From the NCBI RefSeq assembly GCF_006517175.1, contig NZ_CP041186.1:1887001-1951000 (forward strand): a stretch of DNA of 64,000 nucleotides, read 5' to 3'. A program made the position numbers and the translations under genes. Below the pieces are notes generated by a model that saw only the letters and a program-made list of their open reading frames with translations, was not told where the DNA came from and did no database searches. Below are positions 25,240 through 32,316 of the stretch, one piece after another. How positions within the stretch are numbered: the first letter of the stretch is position 1; every line of letters begins with the position of its first letter. Source of the DNA: Persicimonas caeni (GTDB lineage: Bacteria > Myxococcota_A > Bradymonadia > Bradymonadales > Bradymonadaceae).

Positions 25240-26552
25240 AGCCGGTGGCTACGATCAACAATCTGAGCGTGCGCTTTGGCACCAAGACCGTGCTCGACGG
25301 CGTCGAACTCGAAATCCTCCCCAACGAAGTGTTGGTGTTGATGGGACCGGGCGGCGCGGGCAAGTCGACGCTGCTTCGCACCATTTGTGGGCTGAACAGC
25401 CAACTGAGCCATTTTTTGGTCAGCGGCGAAGTGCGCTATCTCGACCAACCCATTCAGCTCGACATCCACTCGCCACGGGGGCTCAGCCCGGTGCTCGTCC
25501 AGCAAAAGCTGGCCCTGCTCGCTTCGACGGTCTTCGAGTACCTGGTGACCAACTTTCCGTGCCGCTCCGACTTCACTCGTCTGGAGTTGCGCGAGCAGCT
25601 CGAGCAGCGCCTGGATGACGCCGGCATGGGCGACCTGCCCGACGGGCTCGACACCCAGGTCACTGCGCTGAGCGCCGGCCAACGGGCGATCATCGGAATC
25701 TTGCGCGCCTGCCTGCCGATGCCGGCACTCGTGTGCATCGACGAGCCCACCGCCGGCATGGACGACGATCAGGCCCAGATGGTGCTCGACTATATCGACC
25801 GTCAGTCGGCCGAGCGCGCCGTGTTGCTGGTCACCCACAACCAGCGCCGCGCCCGCAACGTGGGCGACCGCACCGCGCTGCTCGCCGGCGGGCGCATCCA
25901 GGAGTGCCTGCCGACCGACAAATTCTTCGAGTCGCCCGAGACCGACGCGGCCCGCCATTATATCCGAACCGGAGGCTGCACGGTGCCCTCGCCCGACGCC
26001 GATCCCGAAGAGCTCGACCCCGCGTTCCGCGTCCCACAGGCCGCGGTGGTCAATCCGCCCAAGCGCGCCAAAGAGGGATTCATCTCGGCCCATCAAGGCC
26101 CCACGGGGTTCGATTGGTTGATCCCCGGCCAGCTCGGCGGCACGCCGCTCCCGGGCGTCAGCGGCCACATCGACCGCGATCTCGAGGCGCTCCAGCGCGT
26201 GGGCACGACCGCCTTGGTCACGCTGATGCTGACTAAGCTCCCCGCTGCCAAGATGCGCGAGTACGGCATCGAGAGCTTGCACTTTCCCATCGTCGATATG
26301 GAGGCGCCCGAGATGCTCGACGCCGCCGATCTTTGTCGCCTGGTCGACACGCGGCTGTCCGACGGAGGGACCGTCGTCATGCATTGCAAGGCGGGCATCG
26401 GGCGCACCGGCACCATGCTGGCCGCCTACCTCATTTGGAAGGGGCAGACGGCCGCCGAAGCCCTCGACGCGGTGCGCAGCGTCAACCCGCGGTGGGTTCA
26501 GTCGCAAACACAGGAAAAGTTTCTTGAAGAGTTCGAGCTCTGGCTCGACTAA
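25236..26552 (+). CDS. ABC ATPase fused to a dual-specificity/CDC14-like phosphatase
   Basis: This 438-residue two-domain protein is unusual. Residues 1-225 form a complete ABC ATPase: Walker A GPGGAGKST (37-45), a Q-loop with Q89/Q90, signature LSAGQ (145-149), Walker B ALVCIDEP and H-loop H201. It resembles PstB-like import ATPases, but no permease gene is nearby. Residues 300-438 form a protein-tyrosine/dual-specificity phosphatase: HCKAGIGRTG (H383, C384, R390) is the HCx5R site, and D354 in FPIVDMEAPE is the likely general acid. Both active sites look intact. It overlaps the TPR gene by ATGA. I know of no described protein with this exact pairing, so its role is open. Confidence 0.85.
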   Translation: MKPVATINNLSVRFGTKTVLDGVELEILPNEVLVLMGPGGAGKSTLLRTICGLNSQLSHFLVSGEVRYLDQPIQLDIHSPRGLSPVLVQQKLALLASTVFEYLVTNFPCRSDFTRLELREQLEQRLDDAGMGDLPDGLDTQVTALSAGQRAIIGILRACLPMPALVCIDEPTAGMDDDQAQMVLDYIDRQSAERAVLLVTHNQRRARNVGDRTALLAGGRIQECLPTDKFFESPETDAARHYIRTGGCTVPSPDADPEELDPAFRVPQAAVVNPPKRAKEGFISAHQGPTGFDWLIPGQLGGTPLPGVSGHIDRDLEALQRVGTTALVTLMLTKLPAAKMREYGIESLHFPIVDMEAPEMLDAADLCRLVDTRLSDGGTVVMHCKAGIGRTGTMLAAYLIWKGQTAAEALDAVRSVNPRWVQSQTQEKFLEEFELWLD

Positions 26553-26572
26553 CGGCACCGCCACGGTGTCAC

Positions 26573-26595
26573 GGAAGCTCGATGGTCGAGCTTCC
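26573..26595. terminator. Hairpin between the ABC-phosphatase and Roadblock genes
   Basis: GGAAGCTCGA-TGG-TCGAGCTTCC is a perfect 10-bp stem with a 3-base loop, 21 bp after the ABC-phosphatase stop and 33 bp before the next ATG. Only AATTTACT follows, so it may be a partial terminator, attenuator or mRNA-stability stem that sets the level of the Roadblock gene. Confidence 0.6.
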
Positions 26596-26627
26596 AATTT
26601 ACTACAACACCCGCAAGGAGTAGCAGT

Positions 26628-27032
26628 ATGTCACTTGATTCGGCTCTGCAGGCAGGCGTCAAAGAAATCCCGGAATGCGTCGCTGGCGGCTACGTCGACA
26701 TGTCCACGGGCATGTTGCTCGGCGTCAAAACCGTCGAGTCGCACCCCCAGGAGGTCCTCGACCTTGTCGCCGCGGCCACCGCTGACATGTTCCAGGGTAA
26801 GAACGTCTCGGCCATCGAGAGCATGTTCAAAAAGTCGCGTGGTCTCGAAGACGACGGTCACCACTACTTCCAAGAGATGATCGTTTTCAGCGACAACCTC
26901 ATCCACGTGTTCCAGCGCTGCAAAAAGAACACCGACCACGCCGTTGTATGGGTTTGCGGCAAGTCGGCCAACATGGGCATGGTGCTCACCAAGGCCCGCA
27001 TGAACCTCGCCGGCGTCGAAGACGCGCTGTAA
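26628..27032 (+). CDS. Roadblock/LC7-like protein, 134 aa
   Basis: This small soluble protein begins with an amphipathic helix (SLDSALQAGVKEIPEC). GGYVDMSTGMLLGVKTVE then resembles the first strands of Roadblock/LC7 domains. A long helix over the middle (LVAAATADMFQG) and the strand pattern LIHVFQRC...AVVWVCGKSANMGMVL complete the profilin-like fold expected of the family. Such proteins bind small GTPases or scaffold signalling complexes; here no GTPase gene is adjacent. A strong AAGGAG site precedes the ATG by eight bases, suggesting high expression. It is the third gene of the TPR/ABC-phosphatase cassette and ends in its own terminator. Confidence 0.7.
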   Translation: MSLDSALQAGVKEIPECVAGGYVDMSTGMLLGVKTVESHPQEVLDLVAAATADMFQGKNVSAIESMFKKSRGLEDDGHHYFQEMIVFSDNLIHVFQRCKKNTDHAVVWVCGKSANMGMVLTKARMNLAGVEDAL

Positions 27033-27058
27033 GCGCCCTTCGCCCGACCGAGATACAG

Positions 27059-27103
27059 ATACCCCGCGCTGCGCCCTTCCGGGCCGCGCGGGGTATTTGT
27101 TTT
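27059..27103 (+). terminator. Rho-independent terminator after the Roadblock gene
   Basis: ATACCCCGCGC pairs with GCGCGGGGTAT across a loop of about 16 bases that itself can pair (GCCC...GGGC). TTGTTTT follows directly. It closes the TPR/ABC-phosphatase/Roadblock cassette. Confidence 0.85.
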
Positions 27104-27228
27104 GGGGCAGAGCGTGTTGGCGCCCAGAAACACGGTGTTTCCAGCCGGCGGCTTGATTCGGCGGTTCGCCTTCGCCTATGGGTTGAAGCGTCCTGTTCTT
27201 CGAATGACTCCTTCACGATGGGTGGCCC

Positions 27229-28389
27229 ATGCGCGCTTCACGCTTCACTTTGTTCGTTTTGTTGACGATTCTCCTGACCGCCGGTTGTGCGACCGGCAGC
27301 GGCACGGCCGCCGATCCGGGCGCGCAGCCCGAACAGCAACAGGCCGAAGAGGACGATGGCGCGGATACGGACGCGGACGCCACGGCCGACTCAGAGGCCG
27401 ACGCCGCCCCAGAAGCCGAGGCCGACCACGACGGCTTCGACGCCCGCCTTTCGAGCTACGAGTACCCCTACGAGGTCGAGATCTTCGAGGTCGACGCCCA
27501 GCGCCAGACCCTCGAAATGGCCTACATGGACGTCCAGCCGGAGAATCCCAACGGCAAAACCGTCCTTCTGCTGCACGGAAAGAACTTTTCGGGCGCCTAC
27601 TGGAAGACGACCATCGAGGCGCTCACCGATGAGGGCTACCGGGTGGTCGCGCCCGACCAGATTGGCTTTGGCAAGTCGAGCAAGCCTCGAACCTTCCAGT
27701 TTAGCTTCCACGCCCTGGCCACCTACACCAAAGCGCTGCTCGACGAACTCGGCGTCGACCGAACGGCCGTCGTCGGCCACTCGATGGGCGGCATGCTCGC
27801 CACGCGCTTTGCGCTCATGTTCCCCGACACCACTACCAAGCTCGCCCTGGTCAACCCCATCGGCCTAGAGGACTGGAAGCGCAAGGTTCCCTACACAACC
27901 ATCGACCAGTGGTACGCCCGGGAGTTGAAGAAGACTCCCGAAAAAATCCAAGCGTATATGACCGAGAGTTACTTCGACGGGGTCTGGAAGGAGGCCTACG
28001 AGCCACTCGTTGAGATTCAGGCGGGTTGGACGAAAGGGCCCGATTACGAGCGCGTCGCGTGGAACTCGGCGCTGGCCTACGACATGATCTTTACCCAGCC
28101 GGTGCTCTACGAGTTCGGCGATATCAACGCGCCCACGCTGCTGATCATCGGCCAGCGCGACCGCACCGCACTGGGCAAAGGCGACGTCTCTGCCGAGGTG
28201 CGCAAGACCCTGGGCAACTACCCCGAACTCGGCCGCGCGGCCGCCGAGGCCATCCCCGACGCCAAGCTCGTCGAGTTCGACGCCATCGGCCATATCCCGC
28301 AATTCGAGGCCTACGACCGCTATATCAGCGCCCTCGAGGGCTTTTTGGCCGCCGATTCGGCCGCTGATTCGGCCACCGACACCGAGTGA
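27229..28389 (+). CDS. Alpha/beta-hydrolase lipoprotein
   Basis: This 386-residue exported esterase/hydrolase-like protein starts with a lipoprotein signal; LLTAGC puts the lipid-bearing Cys at residue 20. An Asp/Glu/Ala-rich linker follows, then the alpha/beta-hydrolase fold. The nucleophile elbow is [11 protein letters not shown] (Ser in GHSMGG), the oxyanion segment is [10 protein letters not shown], the acid is likely in [11 protein letters not shown] and the His is in [11 protein letters not shown]. All catalytic positions appear intact. The tail is low in complexity. The oxyR-like gene follows after three bases, so the two are probably co-transcribed. The substrate is unknown. Confidence 0.85.
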   Translation: MRASRFTLFVLLTILLTAGCATGSGTAADPGAQPEQQQAEEDDGADTDADATADSEADAAPEAEADHDGFDARLSSYEYPYEVEIFEVDAQRQTLEMAYMDVQPENPNGKTVLLLHGKNFSGAYWKTTIEALTDEGYRVVAPDQIGFGKSSKPRTFQFSFHALATYTKALLDELGVDRTAVVGHSMGGMLATRFALMFPDTTTKLALVNPIGLEDWKRKVPYTTIDQWYARELKKTPEKIQAYMTESYFDGVWKEAYEPLVEIQAGWTKGPDYERVAWNSALAYDMIFTQPVLYEFGDINAPTLLIIGQRDRTALGKGDVSAEVRKTLGNYPELGRAAAEAIPDAKLVEFDAIGHIPQFEAYDRYISALEGFLAADSAADSATDTE

Positions 28390-28392
28390 TTG

Positions 28393-29280
28393 ATGACGCT
28401 CACGCAACTCCGATACGCGCTCGCGGTGCTCGAGCACGGCTCCATCAGCGCCGCCGCGCGCGCCTGTTATGTCTCCCAGCCCTCACTCAGTGAGGGACTG
28501 AGCCAGTTGGAGACCCAGCTCGACGTGATGCTTTTCGAGCGCACCGCCCGGGGCACCAAACCCACCGAAGAGGGGCTCGTACTGCTCGAGCAGGCCAGAC
28601 GGGTCTTGGCAGAAGCCGATACCCTGCAGGAGTTGGCGGCGGCGTCCAAAGTGGGCGTGCTCGAGGGGACGATTCGGCTGGGCGTGATTCCCACCATCGG
28701 CCCCTATCTGTTGCCGCGCATGCTGCTGTCGCTCGAGCGCGCCTTCCCGCGCCTCGAGCTGCAAATCGAGGAAAACCTGACGAGCGTGCTGCTCGAACAG
28801 CTGCGCGACCACCGCCTCGACATGGCCATCGTCGCCCTGCCCTACGAGATTGGCGACGACTTGTGCGCCATCGAAGCCTACGAAGAGCCGTTTTATGTGG
28901 GGTTGCCTCCCGACGATCCGTTGGCCGACCGCACCGCGATCAGCCTCGATGAGATCGACGGAAGTGACCTGCTGCTGCTCGACGAAGGCCATTGCCTGCG
29001 CGACCAAGCGCTCGAGGCGTGCCAGACGCCCGCGTCGGCGCTGCGCCGTCAGTTTCGCGGGGCGAGCCTCGAGACGATTCGTCAGTTCGTGCTCGCGGGC
29101 TGGGGGATCAGCCTCTTTCCGGAGCTGACCATCCGCCCCGACGAGCCGCTGCTCATCCGCCCCCTCGAGCCGCCGGCACACCGCGATATCGTGGTGGTCA
29201 TTCGCCAGGGCTACGCCCGCGCGGAGAGCGCGCGAGCCCTCGCCGACTTTTTGGGGGAGGCTATCGCTCAGTCCGATTGA
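28393..29280 (+). CDS. oxyR: OxyR-type LysR regulator of peroxide response
   Basis: This 295-residue LysR-family activator has an N-terminal helix-turn-helix (ISAAARACYVSQPSLSEGLS) and a C-terminal sensing domain. LLLLDEGHCLRDQALEAC holds Cys201 and Cys210, spaced exactly as E. coli OxyR Cys199 and Cys208. Those cysteines form the disulfide that turns OxyR on when peroxide is present. The 1-Cys peroxiredoxin gene follows on the same strand, supporting this identity. Start is ATG 28393, directly after the hydrolase stop. Confidence 0.92.
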   Translation: MTLTQLRYALAVLEHGSISAAARACYVSQPSLSEGLSQLETQLDVMLFERTARGTKPTEEGLVLLEQARRVLAEADTLQELAAASKVGVLEGTIRLGVIPTIGPYLLPRMLLSLERAFPRLELQIEENLTSVLLEQLRDHRLDMAIVALPYEIGDDLCAIEAYEEPFYVGLPPDDPLADRTAISLDEIDGSDLLLLDEGHCLRDQALEACQTPASALRRQFRGASLETIRQFVLAGWGISLFPELTIRPDEPLLIRPLEPPAHRDIVVVIRQGYARAESARALADFLGEAIAQSD

Positions 29281-29337
29281 TTCTCTCGTACACCCAGCCT
29301 CTCCCTATAGCCCACACAGGAAACTCCGTTCAGCCGT

Positions 29338-29421
29338 CTACCTCGGGGTGAGCATCTGTAGTGTGCAGCCGGGAAGAACCGGCTCGCGAAACCAACAACG
29401 AAACCCGAATACCCGAGGTAG
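29338..29421 (+). promoter_or_regulatory. Inverted repeat covering the peroxiredoxin ribosome-binding site
   Basis: CTACCTCGGG (29338..29347) is the exact complement of CCCGAGGTAG (29412..29421). The second arm contains the GAGG ribosome-binding site, five to eight bases before the peroxiredoxin ATG at 29426. If both arms are on the mRNA, they can pair and hide the site. Between them is a smaller hairpin, GCCGG-GAAGAA-CCGGC. An OxyR site would also be expected in this gap, but no clear match was identified. Confidence 0.5.
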
Positions 29422-29425
29422 TACC

Positions 29426-30061
29426 ATGACACTTCGACTTGGTGATGAAGCTCCTAACTTCAAAGCAATGACCACTGAAGGCGAGATCGATTTTCACGAT
29501 TGGGCCGGCGATTCGTGGGTGGTCTTCTTCTCGCACCCGGCCGACTTCACGCCGGTATGCACCACCGAGGTGGGCCGCGTGGCCAACCTGAGCGAAGAGT
29601 TCGAGCAGCGCAACGCAAAGCGCATCGTACTGTCGGTCGACCCGGTCGACGAGCACCACAAATGGGTCGTCGACGTCGAGGAGACCCAGAACACCACGAT
29701 GGATTATCCGATCATCGCGGATGAGGACCGCGAGATCGCCCACCTGTACGACATGATGCACCCGAAGGTCGACGACACGGCGACGGTCCGCTCGGTGTTC
29801 ATCATCGACCCGGACAAGAAGATTCGGGTCATGCTCACCTACCCGGCCGCCGTGGGCCGCAACTTCGACGAGATCTTGCGGGTGCTCGATGCCCTCCAAC
29901 TCAGCGACGAATACGACATCGCCACGCCGGTCGACTGGCGCAAAGGTGACCGCGTGGTCGTCAAGCCGTCGATTCCCACCGAAAAAGCCAGGGAGCGCTT
30001 TGGCGACGTCGAAGAGCTCCGCCCCTATCTGCGCCTGACGCCCGACCCGAGCGCGAGCTAA
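29426..30061 (+). CDS. 1-Cys peroxiredoxin (Prx6/AhpC-TSA family)
   Basis: This 211-residue enzyme reduces hydrogen peroxide and organic peroxides. FFSHPADFTPVCTTE carries the peroxidatic Cys at residue 45 with the conserved Pro/Thr/Arg surroundings. There is no second cysteine in the protein, so it is a true 1-Cys type that needs an outside thiol to recycle it. The C-terminal extension (about residues 160-211, ATPVDWRKGDRVVV) is typical of Prx6-like members. No signal peptide is present. Start is ATG 29426 after a GAGG site. It lies downstream of oxyR and is followed by a REP-derived terminator. Confidence 0.93.
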   Translation: MTLRLGDEAPNFKAMTTEGEIDFHDWAGDSWVVFFSHPADFTPVCTTEVGRVANLSEEFEQRNAKRIVLSVDPVDEHHKWVVDVEETQNTTMDYPIIADEDREIAHLYDMMHPKVDDTATVRSVFIIDPDKKIRVMLTYPAAVGRNFDEILRVLDALQLSDEYDIATPVDWRKGDRVVVKPSIPTEKARERFGDVEELRPYLRLTPDPSAS

Positions 30062-30100
30062 CGCGAACGTTCGTTCGGTTGCGAAAAGTAACTCGCTTAC

Positions 30101-30162
30101 AGGTGTCAGACACCGTGCGGGCCGCTCGAGAGCGGGATCACACGGTGTCTGACACCTTTTTT
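30101..30162 (+). terminator. Terminator built from two REP-like palindromes
   Basis: AGGTGTCAGACACCGTG (30101..30117) is the exact 17-bp complement of CACGGTGTCTGACACCT (30141..30157), and a T-run of six follows. Each arm is itself one copy of the dispersed GGTGTC/GACACC palindrome. The pair therefore forms a long hairpin with a T-tail 40 bp after the peroxiredoxin stop, a good rho-independent terminator. Confidence 0.85.
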
Positions 30163-30178
30163 CGTTGTAGACACAAGT

Positions 30179-30670
30179 TCATCCGCCCTCTTTCAGGTAG
30201 GCGAGGACCTTCTGGCTGACGTGGCGCTCGGGGGCGGGGGTTTGATTGGCTTCTTGGAGCGCACCGACGACGGCTTGTTCGAGCGTCTGGGCTCGGGTTG
30301 CCAGGGATTCGTAGTCTGAGTCGGCGTGGAGCTTGGCCAATTCGCCGGCCGTTTTGGAGAGGCGGCCAAGTTGCTTACGCAGAGTCACAAGCACGCGGGG
30401 CGGCACATCCTCGAGGAGGACCTCACCGTCGACCACGACGCTTGCGCGCGCGGTCGCCTCGGCCGCCTCCCGGCTGGCCGCCACGTCCAACTGCCGGGCC
30501 ACCAGGTCGAGCGTCTCGTCGAGCTGAGCGCGCGCCTCGGCGTCGGCCAACTCGCAATCTTCCTTCTTGCGCGCCTTTTTGGCGTCCTTGCCCAACGACT
30601 TGAGCTGTTTTTTAGCGAGCTTGTAGACGCTCTTTTGAAAGTAAACGAGCGCTTCGAGTGGCTGGGACAT
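30179..30670 (-). CDS. Hypothetical coiled-coil protein, 163 aa
   Basis: From the ATG at 30670 (MSQPLEALVYFQKSVYKLAKKQ) this is an Ala/Glu/Lys-rich, almost wholly helical soluble protein. It has a basic KQLKSLGKDAKKARKKED stretch, then long amphipathic helices (QLDETLDLVARQLDVAASREA, LGRLSKTAGELAKLHAD). No signal peptide or enzyme motif is visible. It could be a structural or nucleoid-type protein, but that is speculative. A start further upstream would add a very Arg-rich leader that reads as out-of-frame DNA. It lies 80 bp downstream of the lipoprotein gene on the same strand. Confidence 0.6.
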   Translation of the reverse strand: MSQPLEALVYFQKSVYKLAKKQLKSLGKDAKKARKKEDCELADAEARAQLDETLDLVARQLDVAASREAAEATARASVVVDGEVLLEDVPPRVLVTLRKQLGRLSKTAGELAKLHADSDYESLATRAQTLEQAVVGALQEANQTPAPERHVSQKVLAYLKEGG

Positions 30671-30750
30671 GGCGCGAACCTCGGTCTCGGGTCGAACTTG
30701 AATCATGATTGCGGCCCAAAGACTAAACGCCCGCGCGCCGAGGACAAAGC

Positions 30751-32244
30751 CTATTGGGGCGCCGATTGCGCTCGCAGCACCACCGCGTTGGGCCGCAGCT
30801 CCAGGCCCGTCGCCCCCAGGCTCAGCTCGGTGCCGGGCACCGTGACGGTAGCCTTGTCGAGCGACTGGCTCACCAGGGTGCGGCTCTGGGTGACGAAGTC
30901 GGCGTCCATCCAGTTGGACAGGTTGACGAGGCTGTCGCGGTAGAAGCTGTCGGTAAAGCGCACGTCGACCAGGTCGATCTCGAGGTTGCTGTCGCGCACC
31001 GACACGCCGCCGACGGCCTGGGCGCCGAAGCCAAAGCAAAAGCCGTCGCGGCTCGACAGGTTGAACACCTGGAAGCCGAGCGCGAAGGGCACGTCCGGCG
31101 CCTGGGCGTCGGGAAACTCCGACGAGCCGGCGTCGGCCGACAGCGTCATCACATCGGCGCCGTAGCCTGCATCGGCGCCATCGCCGTAACCCGCGTCAGC
31201 TTCCGCGTCGGGCGGGTCGAGCAGGTGCTCGCCGACCTCGAACCCGTCGAGGGTCACGTGGGCGTTGCCCCGCGAGCTGGCGTTGCCGGAGAGGTCGTAG
31301 GTGCGCGCGACCTGCCCGTCGTTCATCAGCAGCGACAGCGAGTGGCCAATGATCGCCGGCTGAAAGGCGATGGCGAGGTTCTCCGACTCGGCCAGGTCGG
31401 TGATGGGCTCGACGCCGGCGGCGCCGGGCACGTCGAGCGCCTCGATATTGGTGGCGAACCCGGCAAAGACGGTGCCGGAGGCGTCGTCGGTGACCAGTTG
31501 CACGGGCAAGAGCTTGAAGCCCGGGATGCCGAAGCTCGGCGCGTCGAATTCAGCGACGGTCACCGGAGCGAGTTGGTCTTTGAGCAGCTCGAGCAAAAGG
31601 TTCGACAGCGGGGCCTCGAGCATGTCGGCGACCTCGTCGGAGACGCCTCCCAGCCGGGCCGAGATCGACGAGCGCCCGATGTCGACAAACGCCGGCAAGT
31701 CGAGCTTGAGCGCGGCATCAGAGGTCTCGCCGCGCTCGAGCAGCAGCGGCACCACCAGGCTCATCGAGCCGCCCAGGTTGGCCGTCTCGTTGCCCCAGTC
31801 GGGGATATCGGCGTGGATCGCTCCGTCGAGGTTGGCGGTGATGCGAAAGCAGTGGTCGCAGGCCGAGTCGGAGGCGACGTCCAGGTCCAGAATCTGGCCT
31901 TCGGAGCGCAGGCGCACCTGGTCGCCGTCGACGTTGATGGCCGACACGGCGGTCAGCGCCCCGTCGATGGTCGGCTGGAGCACGATGTCGAGGATGTCGC
32001 CGATGAGCTCGGTCTTGAGCGCCAGGCCGAATTGAGCGGGGCTGTCACCGCTGAGCGCCTCGGGTTCGACGACCTCGGTGCGCTCGGCAGCCAGCGCGCG
32101 ATTGTAGGAGCGCTCGGTGCCGGCGCAGTACTCTTCGCAGCCGGAGCCGAGCACCAACGCACACAGGGCGGTGAACGCCACCAAAACCAAAGCAGGGGCG
32201 ATTCGACACGAGGCGATTCGACACGATTGGGAGCGCTCGTTCAT
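30751..32244 (-). CDS. Large hypothetical lipoprotein
   Basis: This 497-residue exported lipoprotein has signal ALVLVAFTALCALVLGSGC, with the lipid Cys at residue 36. The mature part is beta-rich with many hydrophobic strands (ALKTELIGDILDIVL, SMSLVVPLLLERG) and a Cys pair CDHC near residue 135. In the middle an acidic Ala/Asp/Tyr/Gly segment (DAGYGDGADAGYGAD) acts as a linker. The pattern recalls secreted proteins of Myxococcota and Bradymonadota, but I recognise no family. The N-terminal CRIASCRIA is encoded by a 15-bp tandem duplication, which lengthens the signal region. The role is unknown. Confidence 0.7.
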   Translation of the reverse strand: MNERSQSCRIASCRIAPALVLVAFTALCALVLGSGCEEYCAGTERSYNRALAAERTEVVEPEALSGDSPAQFGLALKTELIGDILDIVLQPTIDGALTAVSAINVDGDQVRLRSEGQILDLDVASDSACDHCFRITANLDGAIHADIPDWGNETANLGGSMSLVVPLLLERGETSDAALKLDLPAFVDIGRSSISARLGGVSDEVADMLEAPLSNLLLELLKDQLAPVTVAEFDAPSFGIPGFKLLPVQLVTDDASGTVFAGFATNIEALDVPGAAGVEPITDLAESENLAIAFQPAIIGHSLSLLMNDGQVARTYDLSGNASSRGNAHVTLDGFEVGEHLLDPPDAEADAGYGDGADAGYGADVMTLSADAGSSEFPDAQAPDVPFALGFQVFNLSSRDGFCFGFGAQAVGGVSVRDSNLEIDLVDVRFTDSFYRDSLVNLSNWMDADFVTQSRTLVSQSLDKATVTVPGTELSLGATGLELRPNAVVLRAQSAPQ

Positions 32245-32316
32245 GGTCCTTCACCGTCACAACAGAGCATTGACGTTGCTATTGTGACAGACGCGCGCCG
32301 AACGCGACACATTCAA

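Noticed and set aside
25236-26000. PstB phosphate-import ATPase
   Set aside because: The ATPase half resembles PstB, but no pstSCA genes are near and a phosphatase domain is attached, so a plain transporter annotation would mislead.
27127-27141. Palindrome GAAACACGGTGTTTC before the hydrolase gene as another REP copy
   Set aside because: It shares only the CACGGTG part and lacks the GTC-T-GAC centre, so it is not counted with the family.
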